Source: Acidimicrobiales bacterium (lineage in GTDB: Bacteria; Actinomycetota; Acidimicrobiia; Acidimicrobiales; SHLQ01). From it: 36,231 bases of DNA. Location: contig JAHDEJ010000001.1 in assembly GCA_020628865.1 (NCBI GenBank), positions 381,495-417,725 on the forward strand, given 5' to 3'. Both the position numbers and the translations under genes were made by a program. This document shows positions 8,708 to 15,950 of the stretch, one piece after another. How positions within the stretch are numbered: the first letter of the stretch is position 1; every line of letters starts with the position of its first letter. Under the pieces are notes generated by a model, which did not search any database, had not been told where the DNA came from, and saw nothing but the letters and a program-made list of their open reading frames with translations.

Positions 8708-9015
8708 CAGAATTCGGCTCCCGTGCGCTTGCACACCCGAACCTTGGTGCCGTCCTCGAGGACCTTGTAACCAATGCGGGTGGGCTTGCCGTCCTTGGGG
8801 GACAGTGCGGCGACGTTCGAGACGTGCATCGGCATGTCCTTGTCGATGATCCCGCCGGGCTTTCCTTCACCCTGGGGACGCTGGTGCTTCTTGACGAGGT
8901 TGACGCCCTCGACGATGACCGTGTCCTTTTCGGGGAAGGCGAACATGACGACGCCTTCCTTGCCACGGTCCTTGCCGGAGAGCACCTGGACCTTGTCGCC
9001 CTTCTTGATCTTCAT
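8707..9015 (-). CDS. rplX: 50S ribosomal protein L24
   Basis: A 102-residue assembly-initiator protein of the large subunit. The KOW motif is at the N-terminus ([23 protein letters not shown]), followed by [15 protein letters not shown] and the C-terminal [12 protein letters not shown]. It is coupled to rplN upstream and rplE downstream by one-base TGATG overlaps. Confidence 0.97.
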   Translation of the reverse strand: MKIKKGDKVQVLSGKDRGKEGVVMFAFPEKDTVIVEGVNLVKKHQRPQGEGKPGGIIDKDMPMHVSNVAALSPKDGKPTRIGYKVLEDGTKVRVCKRTGAEF

Positions 9016-9383
9016 CAGAGGACCTCCGGTGCGAGCGACACGATGCGCATGAACTTCGCGTCACGAAGTTCACGACCCACCGGGCCGAAGATACGGGTTC
9101 CACGAGGCTGGCTGTTCTCGTTGATGAGCACAGCGGCGTTCTCGTCGAAACGGATGTAGGAACCGTCGGGGCGACGGTTGCCCTTCTTGGTGCGGACGAC
9201 GACGCACTTGACGACCTCGCCCTTCTTCACGGCGGCGCCGGGGTTGGCGTCCTTGACCGTGGCGACGATCACGTCACCGATGCCGGCGTAACGGCGGCGA
9301 GTGCCACCGAGCACCTTGATGCAAAGGATCTCGCGAGCGCCGGAGTTGTCGGCGACCTTGAGTCGGCTTTCCTGCTGAATCAT
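9015..9383 (-). CDS. rplN: 50S ribosomal protein L14
   Basis: A 122-residue protein with the standard L14 sequence from [27 protein letters not shown] to the C-terminal [14 protein letters not shown]-type end (here [16 protein letters not shown]). It lies at the subunit interface beside L19. Length and core are entirely normal, and it has one-base overlaps with rpsQ and rplX. Confidence 0.97.
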   Translation of the reverse strand: MIQQESRLKVADNSGAREILCIKVLGGTRRRYAGIGDVIVATVKDANPGAAVKKGEVVKCVVVRTKKGNRRPDGSYIRFDENAAVLINENSQPRGTRIFGPVGRELRDAKFMRIVSLAPEVL

Positions 9384-9676
9384 TAGCGGGCCCTCTCGAT
9401 GATCTCGACGAGGCGCCAGCGCTTCTTCTTCGACAGGGGGCGGGTCTCCTGGATCCGCACCCGGTCGCCGACGTTGGCGTCATTGGTCTCGTCGTGGGCG
9501 AACAGCTTGTTGCTGCGCTGCACGGTCTTGGCGTAGCGGCGGTGACGGACACGGTCGATGGCCTCGACGACGATGGTCTTGTCCATCGACACGGAGACGA
9601 CCATGCCTTCGCGCACCTTGCGGGGATTTTCGCGGTTTGCCGAGGCCTCGGCCTCGGATGTGATTGCGTCGCTCAT
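9383..9676 (-). CDS. rpsQ: 30S ribosomal protein S17
   Basis: A 97-residue primary 16S rRNA-binding protein. The OB-fold core starts at [31 protein letters not shown] and runs through [22 protein letters not shown]. The first 20 residues ([19 protein letters not shown]) are an actinobacterial-style acidic extension. It overlaps rpmC by four bases (ATGA). Confidence 0.96.
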   Translation of the reverse strand: MSDAITSEAEASANRENPRKVREGMVVSVSMDKTIVVEAIDRVRHRRYAKTVQRSNKLFAHDETNDANVGDRVRIQETRPLSKKKRWRLVEIIERAR

Positions 9677-9900
9677 GAGGCGACCTCCTCGCTGTCAAGC
9701 GCTTCCGCGGCGGCGATTTCGCGTGCCCGCAGTTCGGTCATCACCCGGGCCTTGTCCTTGCGGACCTGGCCGAGGCGGCGAATGTTGCTGAGCTGTCCGG
9801 TTGCGTTCTGGAAACGCAGGTTGAACAGTTCTTCCGATACTTCGTCGAGACGCTTCAACAGGTCGGCGTCGGACAATTCGTTGAGCTTCTTCTGTGCCAT
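9673..9900 (-). CDS. rpmC: 50S ribosomal protein L29
   Basis: A 75-residue two-helix protein near the exit tunnel. It shows the L29 core [53 protein letters not shown]. The C-terminus adds about ten acidic/Ala residues. The ATG overlaps the rplP stop by one base, and its own stop lies inside the rpsQ start. Confidence 0.96.
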   Translation of the reverse strand: MAQKKLNELSDADLLKRLDEVSEELFNLRFQNATGQLSNIRRLGQVRKDKARVMTELRAREIAAAEALDSEEVAS

Positions 9901-10316
9901 CAGAAACCCTCCTCACGCTTCACGAACTTGGCCTTGATGGGCAGCTTCTGGATGGCGCGCTCGATGGCGGCCCGGGCGACCTCTTCGTCATGGAACGAGA
10001 GCTCGAAGAGCACCTTGCCGGGGCGCACGACGGCGACCCAACGCTCGGGGTTGCCCTTGCCGGAACCCATGCGGGTTTCGGCCGGCTTCTCGGTGACGGG
10101 CTTGTCGGGGAACACGTTGATCCAGACCTTGCCGCCACGCTTGATGTGACGGGTCATGGCAATACGTGCAGCCTCGATCTGACGGGCCGTGATCCAGCCC
10201 GGCTCGAGTGCCTGGAGGCCGTAGTCGCCGAAGCTGACTTCGGTACCGCCCTTGGCGGTTCCCTTCATGCGACCACGATGGTGTTTGCGATGTGCGACCT
10301 TGCGGGGCATCAGCAT
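9900..10316 (-). CDS. rplP: 50S ribosomal protein L16
   Basis: A 138-residue protein at the A-site side of the large subunit. The sequence [19 protein letters not shown] opens the family, followed by [55 protein letters not shown], which is nearly invariant. ATG 10316 is chosen (MLMPRK); the second ATG two codons on is also possible. The longer in-frame extension upstream overlaps rpsC and is not L16. A 22-base gap separates it from rpsC. Confidence 0.97.
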   Translation of the reverse strand: MLMPRKVAHRKHHRGRMKGTAKGGTEVSFGDYGLQALEPGWITARQIEAARIAMTRHIKRGGKVWINVFPDKPVTEKPAETRMGSGKGNPERWVAVVRPGKVLFELSFHDEEVARAAIERAIQKLPIKAKFVKREEGF

Positions 10317-10338
10317 TGTTCGTACCTGATCCTTCTCG

Positions 10339-11268
10339 TCAGTCCGCGTCGCCGGGACGGAAGTTGAGTGCTTCGTCCTTGGTGCGGGTCGAGGCGTCGA
10401 TTTCCTCTTCCGCTGCAAGGAGCTTCTCGAACTCGGGGTCGGCTTCTGGCACCAACGGGGCGAGTTCCTGTTCGGGGGTTTCGGCCACCGGTTCGGCTGC
10501 AGCGGCAGCCGCTGCTGGCTTGCGCGGTGCGGCCGAGCTGGACACGACCTGGCGGGGCTTGTTCTGCCCGGAGGTCTCGCCGACGGCCATGGCGGCTTCA
10601 CGCTGGATCTTGTCCTGCGCTTCGCTCTTGTAGGGCAGACGCTCGCCGGTGTAGATCCACACCTTGACGCCGATGCGACCGGCGGCGGTGTGGGCTTCGC
10701 GGAAGCCGTAGTCGATCTCGGCGCGCAGCGTGTGCAGCGGCACCTGACCTTCGCGGTACCACTCACGGCGGGCCATTTCGGAGCCGCCGAGGCGACCCGA
10801 GGTCTGGACCCGGATGCCGAGGGCGCCGGCCTTCTGTGCGTTCTGCACGGCGCGCTTCATGGCACGACGGAAGGCGACACGGCCCTGGAGCTGATCGGCG
10901 ACACCCTGTGCGATGAGGGCGGCGTCGAGCTCCGGCTGCTTGATCTCCTGGATGTTGAGCTGCACCTTCTGGTTGCCCGTGATCTTGGCGAGGCCCTGGC
11001 GGAGGCGGTCGGCCTCGGCGCCCTTGCGGCCGATGACGATGCCGGGGCGTGCGGTGTGCACGTCGACCCGGAGGCTGTCACGGCTGGACTTGCGCTCGAT
11101 CTCGATCCGGCTGATCGCCGCGTGCGGCAGGTCCTTCATGATGAAGGTACGGATGCTCGAGTCTTCGATGATGAAGTTGGCGTAGTCCTCGCGGCTGGCG
11201 AACCAGCGGGACTTCCAGTCGGTGGTGACACCGAGGCGGAAGCCGTAGGGGTTGATCTTCTGACCCAT
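10339..11268 (-). CDS. rpsC: 30S ribosomal protein S3 with long Ala/Glu-rich C-terminal tail
   Basis: A 309-residue S3. The N-terminal [23 protein letters not shown], the KH-domain GxxG-type motif in [18 protein letters not shown] and the C-terminal domain [32 protein letters not shown] are standard; S3 lines the mRNA entry channel. The conserved part ends near residue 215. The remaining 90 or so residues are unstructured-looking, with [23 protein letters not shown] and an acidic end. This is longer than typical actinobacterial tails. It lies 3 bases downstream of rplV. Confidence 0.97.
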   Translation of the reverse strand: MGQKINPYGFRLGVTTDWKSRWFASREDYANFIIEDSSIRTFIMKDLPHAAISRIEIERKSSRDSLRVDVHTARPGIVIGRKGAEADRLRQGLAKITGNQKVQLNIQEIKQPELDAALIAQGVADQLQGRVAFRRAMKRAVQNAQKAGALGIRVQTSGRLGGSEMARREWYREGQVPLHTLRAEIDYGFREAHTAAGRIGVKVWIYTGERLPYKSEAQDKIQREAAMAVGETSGQNKPRQVVSSSAAPRKPAAAAAAAEPVAETPEQELAPLVPEADPEFEKLLAAEEEIDASTRTKDEALNFRPGDAD

Positions 11269-11271
11269 GAG

Positions 11272-11802
11272 TTACTCCTCTTCCCCGGCATCTGCCGAGG
11301 CCACTGCCTCTTCGTCAGCGCTGGTCTCGGCCGGCGCCTCATCACCCTTGGACTTTGCGACACGTGCGGCACGGTCGGCCTTGGGGGCCGATCCGGAGGC
11401 ACGGCGGTCGAGCTTGGCTCGACGAAGCTCGAGAGCGTCGTCGTCCATGCGGGACACGATGACCGTGATGTGGCAGGTGCGCTTGCGGATGCGGGTCGCA
11501 CGACCGCGGGCACGGGGGCGCCAGCGCTTCATCGTGGGACCTTCATCGGCGTAGCAGGCCGAAACGAAGAGTTCGTCGGCGTCCTGCAGGTCGTTGTGCT
11601 CGGCGTTGGACACGGCCGAGTCGAGCACCTTGGAGATCACGTCGGCCACGCCACGCTCGCACAGGTCGAGGTAGTCGGCGGCGTCGGCAACCGGAAGGTT
11701 GCGGATCTCGTTGAGGACCTCGCGGGCCTTGTAGGCCGACACGCGAACGTGGCTGGCCTTCGCCCGGGTGCCCGGACGCTCGTTGGTCTTCGCTCCGGTC
11801 AT
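11272..11802 (-). CDS. rplV: 50S ribosomal protein L22 with acidic C-terminal tail
   Basis: A 176-residue L22, whose beta hairpin lines the peptide exit tunnel. The core ([78 protein letters not shown]) is normal. After residue 122 comes an extra tail of about 55 residues, Lys/Arg-rich and then acidic, ending [22 protein letters not shown] related stretch ends L4 of the same operon. The start overlaps the rpsS stop by four bases. Confidence 0.96.
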   Translation of the reverse strand: MTGAKTNERPGTRAKASHVRVSAYKAREVLNEIRNLPVADAADYLDLCERGVADVISKVLDSAVSNAEHNDLQDADELFVSACYADEGPTMKRWRPRARGRATRIRKRTCHITVIVSRMDDDALELRRAKLDRRASGSAPKADRAARVAKSKGDEAPAETSADEEAVASADAGEEE

Positions 11803-12077
11803 CGGCGGGCTCCCCGCTCCTGGCCCGCATGGAACTTGAACGTGCGGGTCGGCGCGAACTCGCCGAGCTTGTGACCGACCATCGATTCGGTGACGTAGAC
11901 CGGCACGTGCTTGCGTCCGTCGTGGACGGCAAGGGTGTGACCGATCATGTCGGGGATGATGGTGGAACGACGGGACCAGGTCTTGATGACCTGCTTGTCG
12001 TTGTTCTCGTTGAGGGCGTCGATCTTCTTGAGCAGATGCTCGTCGACGAACGGGCCCTTCTTCAGACTGCGCGGCAT
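11799..12077 (-). CDS. rpsS: 30S ribosomal protein S19
   Basis: A 92-residue protein of the small-subunit head. [19 protein letters not shown] at the start and the central [50 protein letters not shown] are diagnostic. The start is 6 bases after the rplB stop, and its stop overlaps the rplV ATG (ATGA). Confidence 0.97.
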   Translation of the reverse strand: MPRSLKKGPFVDEHLLKKIDALNENNDKQVIKTWSRRSTIIPDMIGHTLAVHDGRKHVPVYVTESMVGHKLGEFAPTRTFKFHAGQERGARR

Positions 12078-12083
12078 TGTGCG

Positions 12084-12920
12084 TTACCTCCGCGAGCCGC
12101 GCGTGCGGCGTCGACGAATGATCATGTCGTTGGACTGCTTCTTCTTCGGACGGGTGCGGGCTTCAGGCTTGCCCCACGGGGACACCGGATGGCGACCACC
12201 GGAGGTCTTGCCTTCGCCACCACCATGGGGGTGGTCGACCGGGTTCATGGCGACACCACGGGTCTGGGGGCGAACGCCCTTCCAGCGGTTGCGGCCGGCC
12301 TTGCCGATCTTGATGAGCTCGTGCTCGGAGTTACCGACCTCGCCGACCGTGGCCCGACCGTCGATGGGCACGCGGCGCATCTCGGTGGAGGGCAGACGGA
12401 GGATGGCGTGCGGGCCGTCCTTGGCGACGAGCTGGACGCTCGAACCGGCGGAACGGGCGAGCTTGCCGCCGCCGCCGGGCTGGAGCTCGACGTTGTGAAT
12501 GGTGGTACCGACCGGGATGTAGCGCATGGGCAGTGCGTTGCCCGGCTTGATCTCGGCGCCCTGGCCGTTCATGAGCGTCTCGCCGACGCCGACACCCTCC
12601 GGAGCGAGGACGTAGGCCTTCTCACCGTCGTGGTAGTGGAGCAGGAGAATGCGGCAGGAGCGGTTCGGGTCGTACTCGACGGCGGCAACCTTGGCCGGCA
12701 CGCCGTCCTTGTTGCGACGGAAGTCGATGCGACGGTACTGCTGCTTGTGGCCGCCACCCTTGTGGCGGGCCGTCTTGCGGCCGTAGTTGTTGCGACCACC
12801 GGTCTCGCTCTTCTTCTCGATGAGCGAACGCTCGGGCGAGGTCTTGGTGACCTCGGAGAAGTCGGACGACGTCTGGAAACGACGTCCGGGGCTGGTGGGC
12901 TTGCGCTTGCGAAGAGTCAT
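12084..12920 (-). CDS. rplB: 50S ribosomal protein L2
   Basis: A 278-residue protein required for subunit association and peptidyl transferase function. Conserved landmarks are [65 protein letters not shown] and the catalytic-region [18 protein letters not shown] with the conserved His. ATG 12920 gives the standard [14 protein letters not shown] start; the longer in-frame extension overlaps rplW. Four bases separate it from rplW. Confidence 0.97.
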   Translation of the reverse strand: MTLRKRKPTSPGRRFQTSSDFSEVTKTSPERSLIEKKSETGGRNNYGRKTARHKGGGHKQQYRRIDFRRNKDGVPAKVAAVEYDPNRSCRILLLHYHDGEKAYVLAPEGVGVGETLMNGQGAEIKPGNALPMRYIPVGTTIHNVELQPGGGGKLARSAGSSVQLVAKDGPHAILRLPSTEMRRVPIDGRATVGEVGNSEHELIKIGKAGRNRWKGVRPQTRGVAMNPVDHPHGGGEGKTSGGRHPVSPWGKPEARTRPKKKQSNDMIIRRRRTRGSRR

Positions 12921-12924
12921 CGAA

Positions 12925-13218
12925 TCACACCTCGAACAGGTCGATCTCGTCACCTTCGGCGAGCGTGACCATGGCTCGCTTGGTGTCGGGGCGCTTGCCG
13001 AACGTGCCGTTGCGGCGGTTGCGCTTGCGCTTCCCCTTGCGGTTCAGCGTGTTCACCTTCAGGACCGTGACTTCGAAGATCGACTCGACGGCCTGCTTGA
13101 TCTCGGGCTTGGAGGCGTCGGGCGCCACCTTGAACGTGTACACGTTCTCCTCGAGAAGGCCGTAGGACTTCTCCGAGACGACGGGGGCGATGAGGACATC
13201 GCGGGGATCGGCTGCCAT
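12925..13218 (-). CDS. rplW: 50S ribosomal protein L23
   Basis: A 97-residue exit-tunnel protein that forms the docking site for trigger factor and SRP. It shows [64 protein letters not shown] and a normal length. The start overlaps the rplD stop by one base. Confidence 0.97.
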   Translation of the reverse strand: MAADPRDVLIAPVVSEKSYGLLEENVYTFKVAPDASKPEIKQAVESIFEVTVLKVNTLNRKGKRKRNRRNGTFGKRPDTKRAMVTLAEGDEIDLFEV

Positions 13219-13946
13219 TACTCTTCCTCCTCCGAAGCGGCGGCGGCTGCGGGAGCCTCATCGGCGCTGGTTTCGGTTGGGGCGGCGTCCTGCGGGGCCG
13301 AACGCTTGACGACCGGGGCCTTCTTGGCCTTCGGTGCCGGTGCGGTGGGCAGGGCGTCCTTGGTGAACACGACGTAGTCGGAGACGAGCACGTCGTAGGC
13401 GTTGAGCTCGCCGGTGGGCAGGACGTGAACGTTCTGCAGGTTCCGGAAGCTGAGGGCGGCGTTGGCGTCTTCGTCGGTGAGGACGAGGAGCACGCGGCCG
13501 TCGATGCCGAGTGCATCGAGTGCCTTGACGGCGTCTGCGGTCTTCGGTGCGTCGAAGCCGAAACCGTCGACCACGATGACCTTGTCGTCGGCGGCACGGT
13601 CGGACAGAGCCGAGTGCAGCGCCAGGCGGATCATCTTCTTGGGGGTCTTCTGGCTGTAGTCACGGGGCTTCGGGCCGTGGGCCACGCCGCCGCCACGCCA
13701 CTGCGGGGAGCGGATCGAGCCCTGACGTGCTCGGCCGGTGCCCTTCTGACGCCAGGGCTTGGCGCCACCGCCACGCCGTTCGGCGCGGGTCTTGGTGGAG
13801 TGGGTGCCGGCACGACGGGCGGCCAGCTGTGCGGTCACGACCTGGTGCATGACCGGGACGTTTGGCTCGATGCCGAACATCTGGTCGTCGAGGTCGGCCT
13901 TGCCGGCGCTCTTGCCGGCGGTCGTCTTCACGTCAACAGTTGCCAC
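13218..13946 (-). CDS. rplD: 50S ribosomal protein L4 with acidic C-terminal tail
   Basis: A 242-residue L4, which lines the exit tunnel and in enterobacteria represses the S10 operon. Core landmarks are [60 protein letters not shown] and the C-terminal [19 protein letters not shown]. The start is GTG 13946, sharing a base with the rplC stop (TAGTG). From residue 205 on there is an extra Ala/Pro/Lys segment followed by an acidic end [21 protein letters not shown]. That end resembles the L22 tail. Confidence 0.96.
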   Translation of the reverse strand: MATVDVKTTAGKSAGKADLDDQMFGIEPNVPVMHQVVTAQLAARRAGTHSTKTRAERRGGGAKPWRQKGTGRARQGSIRSPQWRGGGVAHGPKPRDYSQKTPKKMIRLALHSALSDRAADDKVIVVDGFGFDAPKTADAVKALDALGIDGRVLLVLTDEDANAALSFRNLQNVHVLPTGELNAYDVLVSDYVVFTKDALPTAPAPKAKKAPVVKRSAPQDAAPTETSADEAPAAAAASEEEE

Positions 13947-14590
13947 TACTGGCCTCCCTGCTTCTTGGAGGCGTTGCGCAGGAGGACGGTGCTGCCCTTG
14001 GGGCCGGGCACGTTGCCCTTGACCAGGACGAGGTTCTCCTCGGCGTTCGCCTCGACGATGGTGAGGTTCTGGGTGGTGGTCTTCTGACCACCGGAGCGAC
14101 CGGCCATCTTCTTGCCCTTGAAGATTCGGGCAGGGGTGGCGCACTGGCCGACGGAGCCGGGCATGCGGTGCACGCGGTGTGCGCCGTGGCTGGCTCGCTG
14201 GCCCTTGAAGTTGTGACGCTTCATGACGCCGGTGAAGCCCTGGCCCTTGCTGACGGCGGTTGCATCGACGAGTTCGCCTTCAGCGAGGACGTCGGCGCTG
14301 ATCTCCTGACCGATCTCGAACTCGCTGACGTCGTCGAGGCGAAGCTCGACGAGCTTCTTGCCCGGAGCGACGCCGGCCTTTTCGAAGTTGCCGAGTTCAG
14401 GCTTGATGAGCCGGTGTTCCTTCTGGGTACCGAAGGTGACCTGGACGGCCGAGTAACCATCCGTCTCGGGGCGCTTGATCTGCACCACACGACACGGGGT
14501 GACCTTTAGCACGGTCACGGGGACGATCTTGTCGTCACGCCAGACCTGCGTCATTCCCAGTTTTTCACCAACGATGGCTTTGGTGGCCAT
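13946..14590 (-). CDS. rplC: 50S ribosomal protein L3
   Basis: A 214-residue early-assembly protein of the large subunit. It begins MATKAIVGEKLGMTQVW and contains VSKGQGFTGVMKRHNFKGQRASHGAHRVHRMPGSVGQCATPARIFKGKKMAGRSGG, with the usual His/Gly-rich loop reaching the peptidyl transferase centre. The start ATG 14590 follows AAGGAA with 8 bases between. It is the first gene of this operon: the usual rpsJ is not upstream, and the sequence before it is an untranslated leader. Confidence 0.97.
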   Translation of the reverse strand: MATKAIVGEKLGMTQVWRDDKIVPVTVLKVTPCRVVQIKRPETDGYSAVQVTFGTQKEHRLIKPELGNFEKAGVAPGKKLVELRLDDVSEFEIGQEISADVLAEGELVDATAVSKGQGFTGVMKRHNFKGQRASHGAHRVHRMPGSVGQCATPARIFKGKKMAGRSGGQKTTTQNLTIVEANAEENLVLVKGNVPGPKGSTVLLRNASKKQGGQ

Positions 14591-14791
14591 GTTTTCGTTC
14601 CTTGTTCTCTGGGCCGAGTTGCCTCGGGCCGCAGCCCTGTCACGCGAACGCTCCGCACGAGCAGGGCACGGCGGAGCGATGGTTTCGGTTGTGCCGACTG
14701 GTTCCCGGAGGCCTGATCGGACGTCGATTGTGTTCTGAGTGCTCTCAGTCGCCTGGCTGTCTCGGCCGAAACCGGGACGTCAGACTCACAA
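14591..14791 (-). promoter_or_regulatory. Structured 5' leader of the ribosomal operon
   Basis: About 200 bases lie between the predicted transcription start and the rplC ATG, with no open frame that looks coding. Two clear hairpins are visible on the minus strand. One is CGCTCCGC/GCGGAGCG (14649-14678, 8 bp). The other is CCGAG-GCAA-CTCGG (14614-14627), closed by a GNRA-type tetraloop and placed just before the Shine-Dalgarno AAGGAA. In other bacteria L4 or another operon product regulates such leaders; whether that applies here is inference. Confidence 0.45.
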
Positions 14792-14798
14792 GCGCTAA

Positions 14799-14827
14799 AG
14801 CCTAGCGAGGTTCGGCCGAGGCACCAA
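14799..14827 (-). promoter_or_regulatory. Promoter of the ribosomal protein operon
   Basis: On the minus strand TTGGTG (14822-14827) and TAGGCT (14799-14804) are separated by exactly 17 bases, a good match to a housekeeping sigma promoter. Transcription would begin near 14790. It is the only good candidate in the 1.3 kb upstream of rplC. Confidence 0.6.
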
Positions 14828-14963
14828 CTCTCGATCTGCCCGCGTTTTCTGGGCGTCCGACCGTTCTCTGCTGGGCACTCCCGTGCGCTCGGGGCATCCG
14901 CCCGTTTTCTGTCGCCCGTACGCGTTGGAGCGCTGTTCCCTCGCCGTGCCCGCAGCTCGACGG

Positions 14964-15006
14964 TAGGTGCCTGGCACCTAAGCGGCCGTTAGGTGCCAGG
15001 CACCTT
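14964..15006. repeat. Palindrome pair, AGGTGCCTGGCACCT family
   Basis: TAGGTGCCTGGCACCTA (14964-14980) is a perfect 17-base palindrome around a central T. TAGGTGCCAGGCACCTT (14990-15006) is its near-exact reverse complement. The two units therefore also pair with each other across a GCGGCCG spacer (CACCTAA/TTAGGTG). The second unit is followed by TTGCGGAATTCGGGGTC, and a very similar tail follows the last palindrome near 26776. Confidence 0.85.
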
Positions 15007-15069
15007 GCGGAATTCGGGGTCTGGAACCGCGACGGAACGGTCACCGGTTCGTCATCAATCCGTTTTCAA

Positions 15070-15183
15070 CGAATCGGGATTCGCGCCGTTGGAGGTGTAC
15101 AGCGATGCACAGGACCTTGGCGGGAAACACCTGTGCGACGCTCCTGGGATCCGGTCAGTACTTGGCGGGCTTGGCCGGATCCC
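15070..15183 (+). ncRNA. Two-hairpin RNA-like element, copy 1
   Basis: The element has a 5' block CGAATC (15070) and GCCGTTGGAG (15085-15094). Hairpin 1 is GCACAGG/CCTGTGC (15107-15113 with 15130-15136), whose loop carries CTTGGCGGG (15116-15124). Hairpin 2 is GGGATCCGG/CCGGATCCC (15146-15154 with 15175-15183), whose loop carries the same 9-mer (15161-15169). The stems differ from those of copies 2 and 3 but pair perfectly, while the loops are conserved. That pattern is what a structured RNA shows. The strand is inferred from the terminator that follows. I know of no family with this arrangement. Confidence 0.6.
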
Positions 15184-15220
15184 ACAACATCTCATCTCTC
15201 TCCCCCCAATGAGAACGGCA

Positions 15221-15260
15221 GATCCTCCGGCGTGGCAGCGCCGGGGGATCGCTGTTTTTG
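15221..15260 (+). terminator. Rho-independent terminator downstream of RNA element copy 1
   Basis: GATCCTCCGGCG (15221-15232) pairs with CGCCGGGGGATC (15239-15250) over 12 bp with one G-T pair, a six-base loop and the tract GCTGTTTTT directly after. No protein gene precedes it on this strand, so it probably ends a short RNA. Confidence 0.75.
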
Positions 15261-15277
15261 GCCGACGTCACCCGTCG

Positions 15278-15368
15278 AGGTACCTGGCACCGAACGGTCC
15301 CTCAGGTGCCAGGCACCATTCACGTCGGAGGAGGCCTGGCACCTTTTGGGCGGAAAGGTGCCAGGCAC
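15278..15368. repeat. Palindrome cluster, AGGTGCCTGGCACCT family (diverged units)
   Basis: Four units or half units occur: AGGTACCTGGCACC (15278-15291, one mismatch), AGGTGCCAGGCACC (15304-15317), GGCCTGGCACCTTTT (near 15333-15347) and AAAGGTGCCAGGCAC (15354-15368). The last two pair with each other over GCCTGGCACCTTT/AAAGGTGCCAGGC with a six-base loop. The cluster lies between RNA element copies 1 and 2. Confidence 0.75.
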
Positions 15369-15434
15369 GTTCGGGGTTGCGGGAGCGTTCGGGGAATGAC
15401 ATGGAACCGTAATTGCCTGCTGCTCAACAGTCGG

Positions 15435-15560
15435 CGAATCGTGCCGTTGGAGTTCCACAACACGGGCACGGCACCTTGGCGGGAATGCCGAAACCCGAAA
15501 AACCGGGAGTCTCCCCTGCTACTTGGCGGGAACGGGGGAGCTCCCGGTTTGTTGCTTTTT
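15435..15560 (+). ncRNA. Two-hairpin RNA-like element, copy 2, ending in a terminator-like hairpin
   Basis: The 5' block is CGAATC (15435) and GCCGTTGGAG (15443-15452). Hairpin 1 is CGGG-CGGCA/TGCCG-CCCG (15463-15473 with 15486-15497), loop CCTTGGCGGGAA. Hairpin 2 is AACCGGGAG-T-CTCCCC paired with GGGGAG-CTCCCGGTT (15501-15516 with 15535-15549), with CTTGGCGGG in the loop (15522-15530). TGTTGCTTTTT follows directly, so hairpin 2 looks like an intrinsic terminator. About 60% or more of its bases match copy 3, with the differences concentrated in the stems. Confidence 0.65.
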
Positions 15561-15635
15561 CCACCAGCGGGAGGTGAGTCATGCTTCGTTGCGAGAGCGC
15601 CACGACACCGTCACACAACCGCGATCAAGCTTTGG

Positions 15636-15760
15636 CGAATCATGCCGTTGAAGTTCCTAACAACGAGCACGGCACCTTGGCGGGAACCGCCGCAGCTCGG
15701 AACCGGGAGTCTCCTCCGCAACTTGGCGGGAACGGAGGGACTCCCGGTTCGTTCGCTTTT
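15636..15760 (+). ncRNA. Two-hairpin RNA-like element, copy 3, ending in a terminator-like hairpin
   Basis: The 5' block is CGAATC (15636) and GCCGTTGAAG (15644-15653). Hairpin 1 is CGAGC-CGGC/GCCG-GCTCG (15664-15673 with 15689-15699), loop ACCTTGGCGGGAACC. Hairpin 2 has an 11-bp outer stem AACCGGGAGTC/GACTCCCGGTT (15701-15711 with 15739-15749) and an inner CCTCCG/CGGAGG, with one bulged T in the same place as in copy 2. The loop is CAACTTGGCGGGAA. CGTTCGCTTTT follows. It ends about 190 bases before the DUF3048 lipoprotein gene. Confidence 0.65.
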
Positions 15761-15950
15761 GGGCCGATCTTCTCGCTGGCCGCGACCGTCCGTGAGCGAC
15801 GGTGGGCGAATGCTCCCGCTGTGACACACGCACCGACAGGTGCGCGCCATCGGCTGCGGCGACGAATTAACTTGTCGGTTTCGTCCGTGGCCCTGACTAC
15901 GACGCAGACCCTCATCTGTCTCACCCCTGTCCCCACTTGGAGAAACCTCA

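Larger units (their letters stand above)
14591..15950. other. 1.36 kb gene-free but structured region
   Basis: No credible protein gene lies between rplC and the DUF3048 lipoprotein gene. From left to right it holds the rplC leader and promoter (to 14827), a GC-rich stretch with three CGTTYTCTG words (14843, 14862, 14903), a paired palindrome (14964-15006), RNA element copy 1 with a separate terminator (15070-15260), a second palindrome cluster (15278-15368), RNA element copies 2 and 3 (15435-15560 and 15636-15760), and about 190 bases leading to the lipoprotein start, in which I see only a ribosome binding site. Confidence 0.7.

Noticed and set aside
8708-8734. Longer rplE start (nine extra codons)
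   Set aside because: The extension lies inside rplX and is not part of L5; ATG 8707 with the TGATG overlap fits the operon's pattern.
15435-15760. Integron attC sites
   Set aside because: In attC the ends are conserved and the apical part varies. Here the loops are the constant part, and no GTTRRRY/RYYYAAC ends or integrase are seen.
15070-15760. Known riboswitch classes (cobalamin, glycine, ydaO, c-di-GMP, T-box)
   Set aside because: None of their consensus motifs (for example the T-box TGGNACCGCG) is present in the copies.
15581-15950. N-terminal extension of the DUF3048 lipoprotein from ATG 15581, which has a good Shine-Dalgarno (GGGAGGTGA)
   Set aside because: It would bury the signal peptide and lipobox behind 123 residues of unconserved sequence, and it runs across RNA element copy 3, whose changes preserve pairing rather than codons.
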